NCBI GenBank assembly: GCA_022835595.1
Contig: BQUP01000002.1
Span: 1,090,647-1,154,646 of the forward strand
Source of the DNA: Cystobasidium ongulense
Taxonomy: Eukaryota; Basidiomycota; Cystobasidiomycetes; Cystobasidiales; Cystobasidiaceae
DNA: 64,000 nucleotides
Reading direction: 5' to 3'
Below, one piece after another: positions 49,101 through 60,568 of the stretch; position 1 is the stretch's first letter, and each line of letters opens with the position of its first letter. Under the pieces are notes generated by a model that saw nothing but the letters and a program-made list of their open reading frames with translations, did no database searches and was not told the DNA's origin. The position numbers and the translations under genes are program-made.

Positions 49101-49797
49101 AAATCCTCTATTCTTGGATACAGGCTTTGTCGGTCCTCCAGTTCAATGCATAAAGGAAGATGGAACATGTGATGAAATGAGAGAGGTCTTCAATGGCTTC
49201 GATCCGAGAATTAGCTTCGAGCGGGCAAGTCTGTTCAAATACGTCTTGGATGTTGATGGTATGTTTCTGCTTCCTTGCCCAAACCATGCGATTTACAGCA
49301 AAACCTGAACTATCTTAACTTTTATAGGTAATAGTTGGTCGGGCCGTTTCCCGCGCCTGATGGCTTCGAATGCAGCAGTGGTGAAGGCAACCATCTATCG
49401 GGAGTTTTGGACGGACTGGTGTATTCGTAAGTAGAACACAGCTTATTTCGCGGTCGATCTTCTCAATACTTAGCTAATGTCTATAACAAATGCAGCCTGG
49501 CTACACTTCATTCCTATCCAAGTCGACTACTCTGATCTATGGGATGTAATGGCCTTTTTCAGAGGAGGTTTAGGAGGAGAGGGAGCACATGACGAAGCAG
49601 CGAAATCCATAGCTATAGCAGGTAAAAATTGGGCGAGAGAGCATTTCAGATATGAAGATATGGAAGCTTATACTTTTAGACAATATCTTGAATATGCAAG
49701 ACTATGGTCAGACGACAGAGATGGTATGACTTATAAAGGTGAAGTTGAAGGTTATGAACCTATTTGGTCCGCCGAAGAGATAGATTTAGCGGCTTGA
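46158..49797 (+). CDS. CAP10-family glycosyltransferase (GT90), type II membrane protein
   Basis: Six exons: 46158-47900, 47974-48068, 48133-48443, 48515-49258, 49328-49426, 49496-49797 (1,097 residues if the third junction is right). The first exon encodes about 580 residues of Ser/Pro-rich cytosolic sequence followed by a signal anchor near residue 435 ([17 protein letters not shown]). The lumenal domain has CAP10 motifs: [87 protein letters not shown] and a C-terminal [13 protein letters not shown]. In basidiomycetes such proteins are Golgi glycosyltransferases; Cryptococcus CAP10 is needed for capsule and relatives add xylose. The exon 3/4 junction (48444-48514) is uncertain. An alternative start is at 46296. 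Confidence 0.85.
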
Positions 49798-50224
49798 ATA
49801 AGCCTGAACTTTTGATTTGAGTTTTCGTGGTCAATCTGTTAGAGGTATCGGTAAACTTCGAAGTATGCGTTCAACAATCGTTAAACTCAGTTCCTTTAAG
49901 TAGCAAAAACAAACAGTCAGAATACAGTATCTTAGTAAGACGTTCTAGTCATAAGTTTCGCATATCCCATTGAACGAGCCGAGCTCGTTATCTAGATATT
50001 CAGTCATCGCATATTACCATAATTACAAGCTTGGCCAAATGCAAGACTTGTAAGTATTTATTGAGTATACGAGGGTTCTTCCTTCGTTTGTTAGTCTAGT
50101 TTCAGCAATATATGGCAACTTATACACGAAGTCTACGCTACTCTGATACGGTAAATGTGACCTATCATGAACCCCCTCACAGTTCACTCTTAAGCACTGC
50201 CAAATTGGCAGCACAGATCTTGAT
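49798..50224. other. Convergent 3' flanks
   Basis: AT-rich stretch between the stops of the CAP10-like gene (+) and the methyltransferase gene (-). No coding-like frame; presumably 3' UTRs and terminators. Confidence 0.45.
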
Positions 50225-51493
50225 CTACTTCCTCTTCATCAAGTACAAGTTTGTTTCGTAAGGGTATTCGAAGACACCTTCTTTCTCATCTATCCAAATT
50301 CTATCTTGCCCATCTTCGAGTATCTGTTTTATCCTTTCCGCGATTTCATCTTGTACTTGTTTAGGCTGAGCTGTGATGTATGATTTCGACCACACTCTGT
50401 CTATTACACCTTGTGATGTAGTAGGATGTACGACATGGAAGTCTAATTGCTGAGGTGCTTCGAAATTGGCCTGGTTACAGTATTTGATTGAAGGAAGATT
50501 GACCAATGATCGAACAGTCAGTCATGTTAATCTGGTCGATGAGGTGAAGGGGACTGGCTACACTCACGTTATAGGCTTCAGTCTCGAACATTTTCTTCCA
50601 CCATCCAAGTCGATATTGAGGTGTACCAGCTTCATAAGTTTCGTAAGCATCTCTAATTTGACCTACCCATCCAGCTTTATTCCTATCTTCCAAATTCCAG
50701 ATCAAAGCCAATGTACCACCTGGTTTCAATACACGAGCAAATTCTGAAATGGCAGATTGATAATTTGGTTCTGCCCAGTGGAAGCATTGTGCGCCTGTTT
50801 GAAAGGTATGATAGATGGGACCGGTCAACTTGACTGCTTGTTTGGAATTCGTATAGGACTGTTTGGCCCATAGCAGGTAAGACTCACCCACTACTATATC
50901 GATACTAGAATCAGGGACAGGTATCTCACCGAATGAACCGTCCTTTACCGATACATTTAGTCCTTTGCCTTGTTCATTGTTGATATACTGAACCAGTCCT
51001 TCATTCTTTTCAAAGCCCCGTCTCATTCCAGAAGAAGGTTCAATTGCAGTCAAGGACTTGATCTTCTCATTTGCTTCAGGTGAGGATACGAGATTGGCTG
51101 TGAATATACCGGTTCCAGCGCCACTGTTGCGGTATATAGATGAGAATAGTTAAGGTCGGGATATTCTTAGATATCAATTACCGTCGTTTGCCGTGACCGG
51201 GAGAGCACACCGACTTACACTTCGACGACGTGCGCATCGTGCGTGTCGCTCGGCAGGGTCGAGAGTATCTTCTGTACAGCAGCGGGAGGGTACGAAGGCC
51301 GTGCTCTGTTATACTGGAGTGGACCGAGGATGATCGAGGTTCAGCGTTGCTGCAAAGACAGGACCTTGCGTTGACCAGCTCTTTGCATGCTTACGAGACC
51401 ACTTGCGCCCGATGTTGTGAATGCATCGACTCCGAATGTGTTCACGGCGACTCGTCTGGCTGCGTTGGCTGCAGAGCTGATAGCCGAAGTCAT
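50225..51493 (-). CDS. SAM-dependent methyltransferase (Crg1/trans-aconitate-type)
   Basis: Four exons in phase: 51493-51395, 51313-51219, 51123-50568, 50470-50225 (331 residues). After a short N-terminus with YNRARPSYPPAAVQKIL comes motif I VVEVGAGTGIFTANL, then LTAIEPSSGMRRGFEK, IDIVVGESYLLWAKQSY, AQCFHWAEPNYQSAISEFAR and VLKPGGTLALIWNLEDRNKA, typical of class I methyltransferases of the yeast Crg1/YHR209W/Tmt1 group. The QCFHWA motif is shared with this group. Substrate unknown: yeast Crg1 methylates cantharidin-like small molecules, Tmt1 methylates aconitate or isopropylmalate. Cytosolic, no targeting signal evident. Confidence 0.85.
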
Positions 51494-51988
51494 GCTTGAT
51501 TGACCAGCTGCGGCGGGCGAGTAGGGTAGGTACGTGACACGGATGAGCGGGAAGGAGGTATGGTTAGAAAGGCCGGCAGGTGTTGGGGGATAGCTGGACT
51601 GCAATCAGCGCTGTCAGTGGGTCGGATGGGATGGAAGAAAGAACAAGCTCAAAAGGCCGAGCTGCTCGCCATGCCGTCGTGCGTGCTTGAACAAGGCGTC
51701 AGCAGATTACGTAATCCAGCGAGACCGAAGCGCTGCGAGTCAGAATGCCTTGGCCAAGAGCGAAGCAGGACGGGAGTGGATATGCTAGTGATAGGGCCAT
51801 ATCACAGACTGATGCTCGTGTTGCGGGCGGGATGCATGGTCTCGGTTGAAGCTTGTCCCTTCCTCGTCCATGCAATCCTTCAATCCTCCATACGAGTGCT
51901 TAGAACTACAATTGTGTACACCGGAAGACGATAAGCATGAAGAGTCGAGGATATAAGAGCGTGTTCAGAGTAGGCTGCTTGGGCGCAC
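51494..51988. promoter_or_regulatory. Methyltransferase upstream region
   Basis: Between the methyltransferase start and QCR9 stop (both -). A 124-codon + strand frame (51560-51934) is uninformative. No element singled out. Confidence 0.35.
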
Positions 51989-52417
51989 TCATGCCTCGAT
52001 GTACTGCAGAGCAAGAAGCGAGAATCGACCATCAGCCAATCTCGCCTGCTGGATTTCTCTCCCATCCAGGAAAGTCGAGAGTGCAAGCCTGGATGTACGC
52101 ACCTTGTGACGGATGTCCTTCCATAGCTTGCCTTGGTTCTTGTACTGTGCAATGTCGTGTATCAGCTTCGTTCGTTGCGAGTGAATATTCGCCTGTCTCG
52201 CCATGCCCACTCACCTCCCAGAACTTGTTCATCGCCAGGTCAAAGCCAATGCCGAATGCAAAGGCGCCTACGAAGATGGTGGACACGTAGACCGAGTTGC
52301 GCTTGAAGAGGCCGACCTGAGGGTGCAGTGGTGGTATTCAGCGTGCTGTCCTGCATCCTACTTCCTACTGCCTGGATTGCAGGCCATCTGCACCCGTCCA
52401 CCCACCAGAGATGCCAT
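51989..52417 (-). CDS. QCR9: QCR9, cytochrome bc1 complex subunit 9
   Basis: Assembled from four tiny exons: 52417-52406, 52316-52215, 52144-52103, 52003-51989, giving 56 residues, the usual size of Qcr9. The product reads MASLVGLFKRNSVYVSTIFV, GAFAFGIGFDLAMNKFWE, YKNQGKLWKDIRHKYIEA. The central hydrophobic stretch is the single inner-membrane helix; Qcr9 binds near the Rieske protein and cytochrome c1 and is needed for complex III function. The first exon holds only four codons and the last four plus stop, so no plain open reading frame shows the gene. All junctions are GT-AG (GTGGGT, GTGAGT, GTGCGT) and in phase 0. Confidence 0.92.
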
Positions 52418-52687
52418 TGTGATTGAGTCGAGTGAGTGTCTGTAGTATGCTCCTCTCTGGTGTACGAATGTGTATGCTGTCGCTGTTGCTTGTCGGTAGC
52501 TGTTCAAGGCCGTCTTCAACGCTCGCTGCGATTCTCTTTGAATTCTCGATTACTGTAGGCTCTGTACTCGATGCAATGAATACAGCACACCTCGCTGCCT
52601 TGACTTGATTGATTCGATTCCATTCAACCCAGCACACCTGTCCCACTCTCCAACAAGTCGCATCCCATATCCAACACCCACTTCAGA

Positions 52688-53881
52688 ATGGAGACCGCCA
52701 ACAAGACCTACTTTGAACTCGCAAAGCGCGTGAGTGGGAGCGTGTACAGGTGTCGACGCGACGCCGTGCTCAGCAACGGCAGCATGAATGGCAAGCAAGG
52801 TAGCGTGCACAAGCTGACCCATCTGTCCTCTGCTGCCGCACTCTGTCTGTGTGCCGTCAACTCAGCCCTTCCAAGATGTCCCAGTCACGGAACAGGGCGT
52901 AGACACCGCTGCTTTCCTAGAGGCGTGCGAGGACGTAGTCAAGATGTTCGGTGCGCTTGCATGTCTCGACTATTGCAGATGTACTGTGGACGAACAGGAA
53001 ACTCAACTGCGTCTCTTCTCTTTTGCAGACCTCTTTGGCTCACCCGCCTTCGCCATCGTCCAAAACGACATGAACGGCAACATCAAGGTGAGGACTCTTG
53101 CTCTGTGCGACCTGCTCGCGTCAGACTAGGACAGCCAGTTGATAACTGACAATCTCATGCTTTGATCCTCGTCCTTACTGCTAATGTTTTATGTTTTCGC
53201 CGCTCTCCTCAATCTCAAACGATCAATAACGCGTTGTGCGCAATACGATACCTCTTCTACAGAAAATAAGAGATAGATTTTTATCACACCCTGATAAGTC
53301 CATGACTTTGGAAGAGCTAGTCATTAACGAAAAGGGAGAGAAGAAGCGTACAGCTACAGAAGGTTTGATGTGGTTACTTCGGTAAGTCAAGCATATCACA
53401 CGCTCTCTTGTAGCAAGGGCAACAAACAAACTAACGTTTTTCTGCACCCCTGACGCTCCCCAGAGGCCTCGACTTTACATGCAGAGCACTCACTATGAAC
53501 AGGCAAAACCCCTCAGAGGAGTTGAGCGTAAGCTTTACAAAAGCATATGAACAAACACTCAAGAAATTCCATAGCTTCGTGGTCAAGCCCTTGTTCGGCG
53601 TGAGTCTTTTCCCCAAAGATTGTGTTCCGGTTGAAACAGCGGTACCTCATAGAAATGTATATCTAACGGTGTCCTTTGCTTTCTTCCCTTCAATGCTTAT
53701 TGTCCGATCTTAACAGCTCGCAATGAAAGCTTGCCCTTATAGAGCTACCTTCTACCCCAAATTAGGCAGCCCACCTGAGAAAGTGGATGCGGAATTGGCA
53801 AAATGGCTAGAGGCTTTAGCTGGTATCGTAACCCGATTACAGACTTTCTACATCACTGGTGGACACGATAAGGGATTCTAG
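52688..53881 (+). CDS. Glycolipid transfer protein (GLTP)
   Basis: Six exons in phase: 52688-52729, 52866-52950, 53029-53087, 53263-53381, 53464-53599, 53717-53881 (201 residues, full family length). GLTP sugar-binding residues are recognisable: D...N..K in QNDMNGNIKKIRDRFLSHPD (human D48, N52, K55), the stacking Trp in ATEGLMWLLRGL, and the His in LKKFHSFVVKPLF. The protein moves glycosphingolipids between membranes at the cytosolic face; the fungal member is related to Podospora HET-C2. Divergent from QCR9, with about 270 bp between the start codons. Confidence 0.93.
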
Positions 53882-54450
53882 GAGGTCGCTGATCCCAAAG
53901 AAACATATATAGAGCGAGGAAGCCAGAGAGAGGGACAGAGACCGCTTACTACTCAGAGGCTGTTATCTACCAGTCATACCTCAAAGGTGTCGTCAGGGAA
54001 AGAGTCCAAAGCTTGGATACCGATTAGAGCTCCTGTTTTGCATATCACTCTCATGCAATACATCAGACTGCTTGATAAGACTATTTCGCACAGGTTCGCA
54101 GTTATTGCCGGCTCCATGCAGCCTCGATATCCGCACACAATCACATGCTCGGACGTAATGTAATCTTGCAATTTGGACCTCGTTAACTGACTCTGGAACT
54201 GGTACTTTTACGTTATATAGGAGGTTGAAAATTTGTGACACCTTCAGGAAAAGTTCCCGGCCTGTCGATGTCGGTCTACTGATGGGTTCCAAGTATTCAA
54301 TACACTAACTTAAGACTAGTATGGATAGGTTTTACTAACAACAAAAACGTATTACAGAGATATGCGAATCCCTATTAAGACTGATATTGACCGTATAGAA
54401 TAAGCCTATCTTATGAAGGCACTTATTATAGAGAGATTCGTGAAGAAGGA
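53882..54450. other. Convergent 3' flanks
   Basis: Between the GLTP stop (+) and the O-methyltransferase stop (-). AT-rich near 54300-54420. Only a 99-codon antisense frame, without domain. No gene seen. Confidence 0.4.
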
Positions 54451-57376
54451 TCATTCCTCTTCCTGCTTAAAAATGGGTCTACAGAAGAAGATCTTACTTC
54501 TTCCACCCGAGCTATTATCAATTTTCTCAGTTCTCCAGCCAGCAGAATCCAACAATACTACTAATTCAATTATAGTTCTCTTTCTTCCATTTCCACTTAG
54601 TAAAGCTGCAACATCTAGCAAATGCTGTATACGATCCGCATTGTGTGATGTATCCATTATAACAGGTTCAACCGTTTCACGCAAATCTGCGCGTAGGAAG
54701 CTGAGATCATCCGGTAGCTCGTCGTCTGTTGTGGCTTCCTCCACAAACAACCGAGAGCTCTTGAATGCTGCTGTTCGAGCTTTGGAGAGAATCTGCAGCA
54801 CTTCGGCATCGCCCCAGTGAACACTGTAAAGATGGTTAAACTTAAGCTCTCGAACCCGCCACTGCGTAGGAATAGAATCGCTTACAGATGATTACGGAGG
54901 AGATACGTAGAAGCTTTCGAATACTTGGCCGGACCGAGCAGATCATGAGGATGGAATGTGACAGCTTTGGTAATGACTGATCGAGGTGCTTGACGATACC
55001 ACATCTGCATGATTCTAATGTTTAGCGTTTGGTGGATTACATTGGATTGAAATATGACTCACATCTCTTGCAAGTGACATGACTTCAGGCCTGTCGTGCA
55101 GCTCGATACGTAGATGAGGATAAGCACGGGCAACACCGAGTAAATCTCTTCCCAGACCACTGCCAATATCGCAAACGAGACCATTACCAAGTTGCTTGAG
55201 GACTATTGATAGTTAAAATTTAGTCAAAGCATAAACATTCTGGAATTCAGATAGCATTCAGCCTCACCATTGACTAGGTTAGGCGGATCTCCCAAGTAAG
55301 ACGAGCATTTCCTAGCATTGAGTTGACGATACAGTCTAGCAGCAGCTTCATCTTCATTGGCTGGTACAATTTGGTTGACTTGCTTTCCCTCCAGTCGTTC
55401 TTCGAGCTGCGATGCCGAGTTCCACGTAGAGTCGGTCCTATACGCACACATTGTGTTAGACTTCTTTGAGCATCGGATCTCTGGCCTGTGGGAGTACTTA
55501 CGCGTGTGACACAAGGCTGCGAATCTCCACTCGAGGACCATCAGGCGGTTCCATGCTGCACAAGCAGAATTAGCATACCTTCAGGCGAAAGGATCAGGAC
55601 AAGTAGCTTACGGCTGATCGCTCATCAACTTCGCTAGAGCTTCTTTAGAATCTATCCGCAGCGAGACCCGATTATTTGCGAACCATTGGGAGCCAGCTCC
55701 CATCTCAAGAAAGATATTATGAGCAGCGAGGAGACGCATTATGCGTACTATGGAAAAGCAGAACAGGTATGCCTTAGCTTCGGTTTCGCAGACCAGCTCT
55801 ATGGTGAACTTACGCAGATATGGTGGCTCCATTCCTACTCTTTCTGCCAATTGTACGATATGCATGCCTCGTGGACCTTCTTCACGCAGAACTTCGACAA
55901 CGTGAGCTTCGACCGTTACCTTCAGAGCGGCCGAGATTTCGAACTACGAACGATCAAGGTGTCAGCATCGTTCGGAGAACACATGGTGAAGATGATGTCG
56001 CTCCTTACCGCGTAGGCCGCTTCCGCACACGTCACTTCAGGCCTTTGAACGATACCGACCAACTGATGGCACGCTTCAATGCAAACTTCGATGGCTTTGT
56101 AGATCTGTGCAGTGGTCAGAGACGTCAGCGAGCTTGTGAATACGGACATGGATAAGCTGCTTGACTCACTTCATTCGTTATTTTCAGCTCCTTTGGCTCT
56201 TTGCCGTACTTGCTCTTGGGTAAACCCGGATCATCAATATCAGGTACGGGTAGTTCTTGGTCCTTGTACGCCCGGTCAATGATTCTCGTTGCTCCAGATA
56301 TCAAACCGGAAAGGATAGAAAGCGATGTGGGTGCAGGGCGATCACCGTATTCGTGAAAGCTTGATAATCTTGCACGTGGTTTTCTAGCCTTTCTTGGTTC
56401 ACCATTTGCACTAGGCCGAGACGTACTTCGTGATGTTGCTCGTCCTACTGGACTCCTGCTTATAGAACTATCGCGTCGTGGTACCTCGGATGCTGAAGAA
56501 GTGCGTCGATAGGTTCGGCCTCGTGCTGAAACTGCATACGGACCAGGGTCGGTGTCGGTACCATCTTCCTCGGACGAATAGCCTAGAGCTTCCAACGAGG
56601 GGAAAGTCATCTCTAGAGCAGACAGTCGCTTTGGCGATGCCGGTGCATTGAGACTCATGAAGGACTGAAGGTGTAGGATACGAAACGTCAGGAGTGCCTT
56701 TTGGTGTACATTGCTGGCCAGAGAGTGGACTCACTTGAAGACCTAATATCAGATAAGAAAGCAGACATAGGTGACAGAAACAAACAAGGCAGACGTGACA
56801 GACGTGCAGCAGTCAGCATTACGTCCTTGTATTGCAGGGAAATATGGTGGCGAAAATCCAGTTCGACTCACCTCCCAATATCTCCGTGTAATTGCCGTTG
56901 CCATTGGCAAAGGGTGACGCCGACAGGCCACTGTCCACAAAGCTAGAGCCTAGTTCGTAGTTGCTTGACAAGCCATATCTTGAGCCGTTCGACATGCCCG
57001 GTCCTGGAGATAAGTGAAGCGTTCCAGGAGGTGGGTTGTGTTCCCCATCGAGATGCTCGCGCGTCGCCGCGAATGACATTGGTATTGCCTGGCTCGTAGA
57101 TGCATGTGGAGTGCCCGCATGAGCTAGAGGCGTGTGTGCTCCTGTTCCTCTGGTACTGTCGCTGGATGAGCTGCTTGTACTCGCTTGACGAACTGTTGAG
57201 GAGCCTCCCTTTGAAGACACGTCTGCGCGAAAGCCTGAGCTCCCGCGAGCGTTGCCATCGCCATTCAACGACTGCCTGAAGATATCCCTGCTTTCGCTGC
57301 CGTTGCTATTAAGCAGCAGTGATCTAGCTGCCTCTGCAAGCTCTGCCTCTTGATGTGCTTTCAGTGCGCGTTGCAT
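54451..57376 (-). CDS. O-methyltransferase (COMT-type) with long N-terminal extension
   Basis: Eleven exons in phase: 57376-56872, 56742-56735, 56664-56170, 56104-56009, 55943-55814, 55747-55612, 55555-55502, 55437-55268, 55202-55063, 55004-54886, 54823-54451 (741 residues). The first roughly 300 residues are Ser/Gly/Arg-rich and probably disordered. Then a winged-helix dimerisation part (HVVEVLREEGPRGMHIVQLA ERVG) and the SAM fold: LVCDIGSGLGRDLLGVARAY (motif I), IELHDRPEVMSLARD, YLLRNHLVHWGDAEVLQIL with the catalytic-type HxW region, and RLFVEEAT. The family methylates hydroxyls of phenolic or secondary metabolites; substrate unknown. The second exon of 8 nt is the boldest call: without it the N-terminal exon cannot be joined in frame. 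If wrong, translation would start at ATG 56658. Confidence 0.78.
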
Positions 57377-59745
57377 CGCACGAGCTGTCGTCTTCGAGCT
57401 GTGGCTTCCAGGTGCAGGCTTTGAGTACGTGACTCAGCGCAGGCACAGTACCGATACACTGTCTGGACGGTAGTGAACTATGCTGTGATAGTGCTGGAGT
57501 CAAGAAGGCAGAGCAATACGTATACAATTGTTGGAAATAACCCGATCACCCAGCGTAATGGGCGAAACGTGGTCAGGAGCGCATACCCGGCGGAATCTTC
57601 ATGCTGGTTCTCTTTCCATTGCAGTAATGTCCACCATACCAGATGCTCAGACCTACTCGTATCCATGGTCCACGCTGCCGTCCGTCTGGGAAAGCCTCTT
57701 CGCAGAATTTGCCACCCACGTGCATCCGAAGTGACGGCTCGGACGGGCCAAAAGTTAGCCGCGAGACATCATTAGATTAGATACCAGCGTCGTGACTCGT
57801 GAGACTCATAGACAACCAGCTACCCACCGAAAGACTTCTTTCTCTCATGCAGACAGGCAGCATCTCGAGGCTTCACTTGGGGCGACCTAGATCGTCGCAG
57901 GTTCAGTCTTGAGTCACAGCCTTGTCTCCTCAACTATCCAAGGTCCAGCATTCACATCATTCCACCGGTCTACTCTCTTTTACAGCCTGTGCCCTCTAGC
58001 AAACTCTCATTTAGACGACCATCAAATGTAACAACCTGCTTGTCCGTAGCAGGGTTTCCAGGTCTCGAGCCTTCGTGCTGAGTTTCTTCGAGATACCTTG
58101 CACGTCGAGAGCTTCGCCACTGTTCCTCGACTCCCTGTTGGAATATCAGCGAAGACCGGCAGACTCCAATTGCGCTTTACTTGCGAGTGCAGGGTATATC
58201 TTGTCTCATCGGACGCAACAAAGTTTGTTAAATCTTTTGCTGCATCCGTTCTGCGACTTTGGCGAATGAAAGTAAAGCATTAACGCAAGTTGGGCCGCTT
58301 AGTCCCACTCTCGCCTACACTGCATAGTTGGCCAGTCGGAAAGTGGTGAATGTAGCAATGTTGCTTCTCTGCTGAGATACGGTTTCAAGAATTCTGCTCT
58401 GCTGACGCTAAGTCTTGTAGAGTAGAATTAGCCTTACGTAAGCACATGCTTATCATTCGCAACACTCTATTGCAACACAGAACACAGGCTGTACCAGACT
58501 GTCTGCGTTAACATCTTCGCTTCATGTGAGCTGTACATCTGCTGGAAGAACAGTCTGGCCGACGAAGAGCTTGAGGTTAGCTTCCTCATCTGAGTCTGGG
58601 CGTCCCTCGGAAATGCCACCTCATCATATTACAGGTCTTCGTGCATCCGACCGCCATAGTACGTTGCCATACTCTTGGTGAACACTGATTCGTTCAGCTG
58701 ACTTGCTCGCTTCGAGGGTTCCAAAATTCAAGCCTTGAATGGGTATCCTTCGCGGCGAATGAAATGATTCAAAGCAAGTATTGCTATGTTGCTTGTGTAG
58801 TGGCTTTGCAATCCACTCAACTAGTCCTCTCATTTACTCTACCCTGCTCAGCAGGAGGGCTGCTTGCGTCCTGCTCTGTCTTGCAACGCCCTCCATGGAA
58901 GCCAGAGACAGGGCCTGCGAGTCGGGGCGAAGCAGAACAGCCCGCCGCTGCGGAAAGCCAGATGATCCCAGCCACTCGGTGTATGCAGATGCTTGCGCAG
59001 CGGACGATTCGATGAAGGCCGAAGGCTGCCTTCTAAGTTATATGGCAATATTCTGGTACTCCCCTACCCGAGCTTGCGAAGAGCTCTGCTGCCGATGCCG
59101 AGTCGCTGCATCGCACTTTACACGCAGATACGCGCGACTCAGCGACGCGCGCAAGTTGATGTCGAATACAGTCCCGTTATCCTTGACGATCCAGCTCGTT
59201 GTGAATGCCCTTCAAGACATGAAATGTGCAGAGGATCTGCCGGAAACACTCTTCCAAGCCTGGGCGCTAGCTGTGCCGCACTCGGAACCGGAGTTTGTGT
59301 ATTCGAGTCGATCCCTACGAACGCGATTCCACACAGCACTGATAAAATACGCATAAACAGCAGTCGAAGGGGCAGCTTCTGCCCTAGACTACTGCACACT
59401 GTAACCTTGTCCGGTGTCTGTTTGCGCTGTTTCGTCCATGTCAGCCGCACTCGATCCCAGCGACCGATGTGAGTCAGCCTGCGGTACGCACGACAGCGAG
59501 ACCCAGACTCTCGATGGGCACAGTCACGAGGAGTGACTACAGTAGACAGGAATACTACGGAGATTTGAGACAACTGCGAGCGCACCCGAATGCTTGCAAG
59601 CTCCCGCTGCTGAAGACGATCTTGCACCTTTCCTTCTCGTTTATCGAATCTCGCGAGGAATATCGTCGTCCATTTCTTGACCTTTCCAAAGTTAACTCGA
59701 ACGCCAACTTCACGTGATCTGCTCGGACATCCTTCTCAAGATAAC
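57377..59745. other. 2.4 kb gene-poor region with overlapping open frames
   Basis: The longest stretch without a convincing gene. On the left it must hold the promoter of the O-methyltransferase gene. Between 58760 and 59630 three long frames overlap: 191 codons (+, 58781-59356), 159 codons (+, 58993-59472) and 162 codons (-, 59627-59139). None shows a domain, signal sequence or good splice context. A 35-codon frame at 57629-57736 (MSTIPDAQTYSYPWST...) follows an acceptor-like TTGCAG. An unrecognised spliced gene or ncRNA could hide here. Confidence 0.4.
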
Positions 59746-60278
59746 ATGTCCGGCACTGCCTCATCATCGAAGATGTTTTACTTCCATCATCCAGCTGTGA
59801 CCCGAAGTCCCTCTAGTTCTTCTACTTCGTCCGCTATCTCCACCTTATCAAGCTCTCCATCTTCCACATCCTCCTCCAAGATATCATCTTCTTGGTCTCC
59901 AAGCTTGAGTTCGATCACCACAGAGGAAAGCTATTTCAATAACACGAAACGCTCTCCAGCAGAAAAAGCTGCTCTTTTCGTACCCGCTCCTCCGTGCACA
60001 TCGTAAGTGATTTACTAAAATCTGAAGGCTACCGCTCAGGAAACTGACTTGGAAGCATTCCCAGAACATGTCGCTGCACACGTTGCTGCCTAGGCGACTT
60101 TGTGTTCGACAGTGAAGATGACTATCGAGATTATATGGAAGTGATAGCTCAAGCACAAGAGGCCGGTGCCCGGCTCGACCAATCTGCTACAAGGACGTCA
60201 TCGCTACTGGCAGAGGGGCTAGCAACAACGGTCGTTCGCAGTTCATCGTGTCCACCGAAAGCTCCTTCAACCGCATAA
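59746..60278 (+). CDS. Small orphan protein: Ser-rich with a Cys cluster and acidic segment
   Basis: Two exons, 59746-60002 and 60065-60278 (156 residues), joined by GTAAGT...TTCCCAG in phase. The N-terminal 60 residues are almost all Ser/Thr with the start MSGTASSSKMFYFHHPAV. Across the splice site runs a cysteine cluster CTSTCRCTRCCLGDF, then an acidic stretch (FVFDSEDDYRDYMEVIAQAQ EAG). The CxxxCxCxxCC pattern could bind zinc, but no known family comes to mind. There is no signal peptide. The conserved-looking second exon and the perfect junction support it as a real gene; function unknown. Confidence 0.55.
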
Positions 60279-60568
60279 CAGGCGCACGACTGCCCGACCA
60301 CCTATCTGGAAAGGAAAGGCCAATTGCAGGGCAATTTAGTCCTTGTTCAAGTCTCAATACACGATACTCGAGCCTCGATATGCCAATTTCATGTACTCCG
60401 GGACACTTTGTTACGATATTTCCACGAGCCATCTATATCTATGTAGCTTCAGAAACAAATTAGAATGTATGATTTGTCTAGACTCCCAATACATAGAGCT
60501 ATATCCTCTTGTTCACTATGCATTACCGCCAACTTGCAATATAAGGCTGTTACGTTACCTTTTTTAAA

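Noticed and set aside
58781-59356. 191-codon + frame in the gene-poor region
   Set aside because: Overlaps competing frames on both strands, shows no domain or signal peptide; kept only as a finding about the interval.
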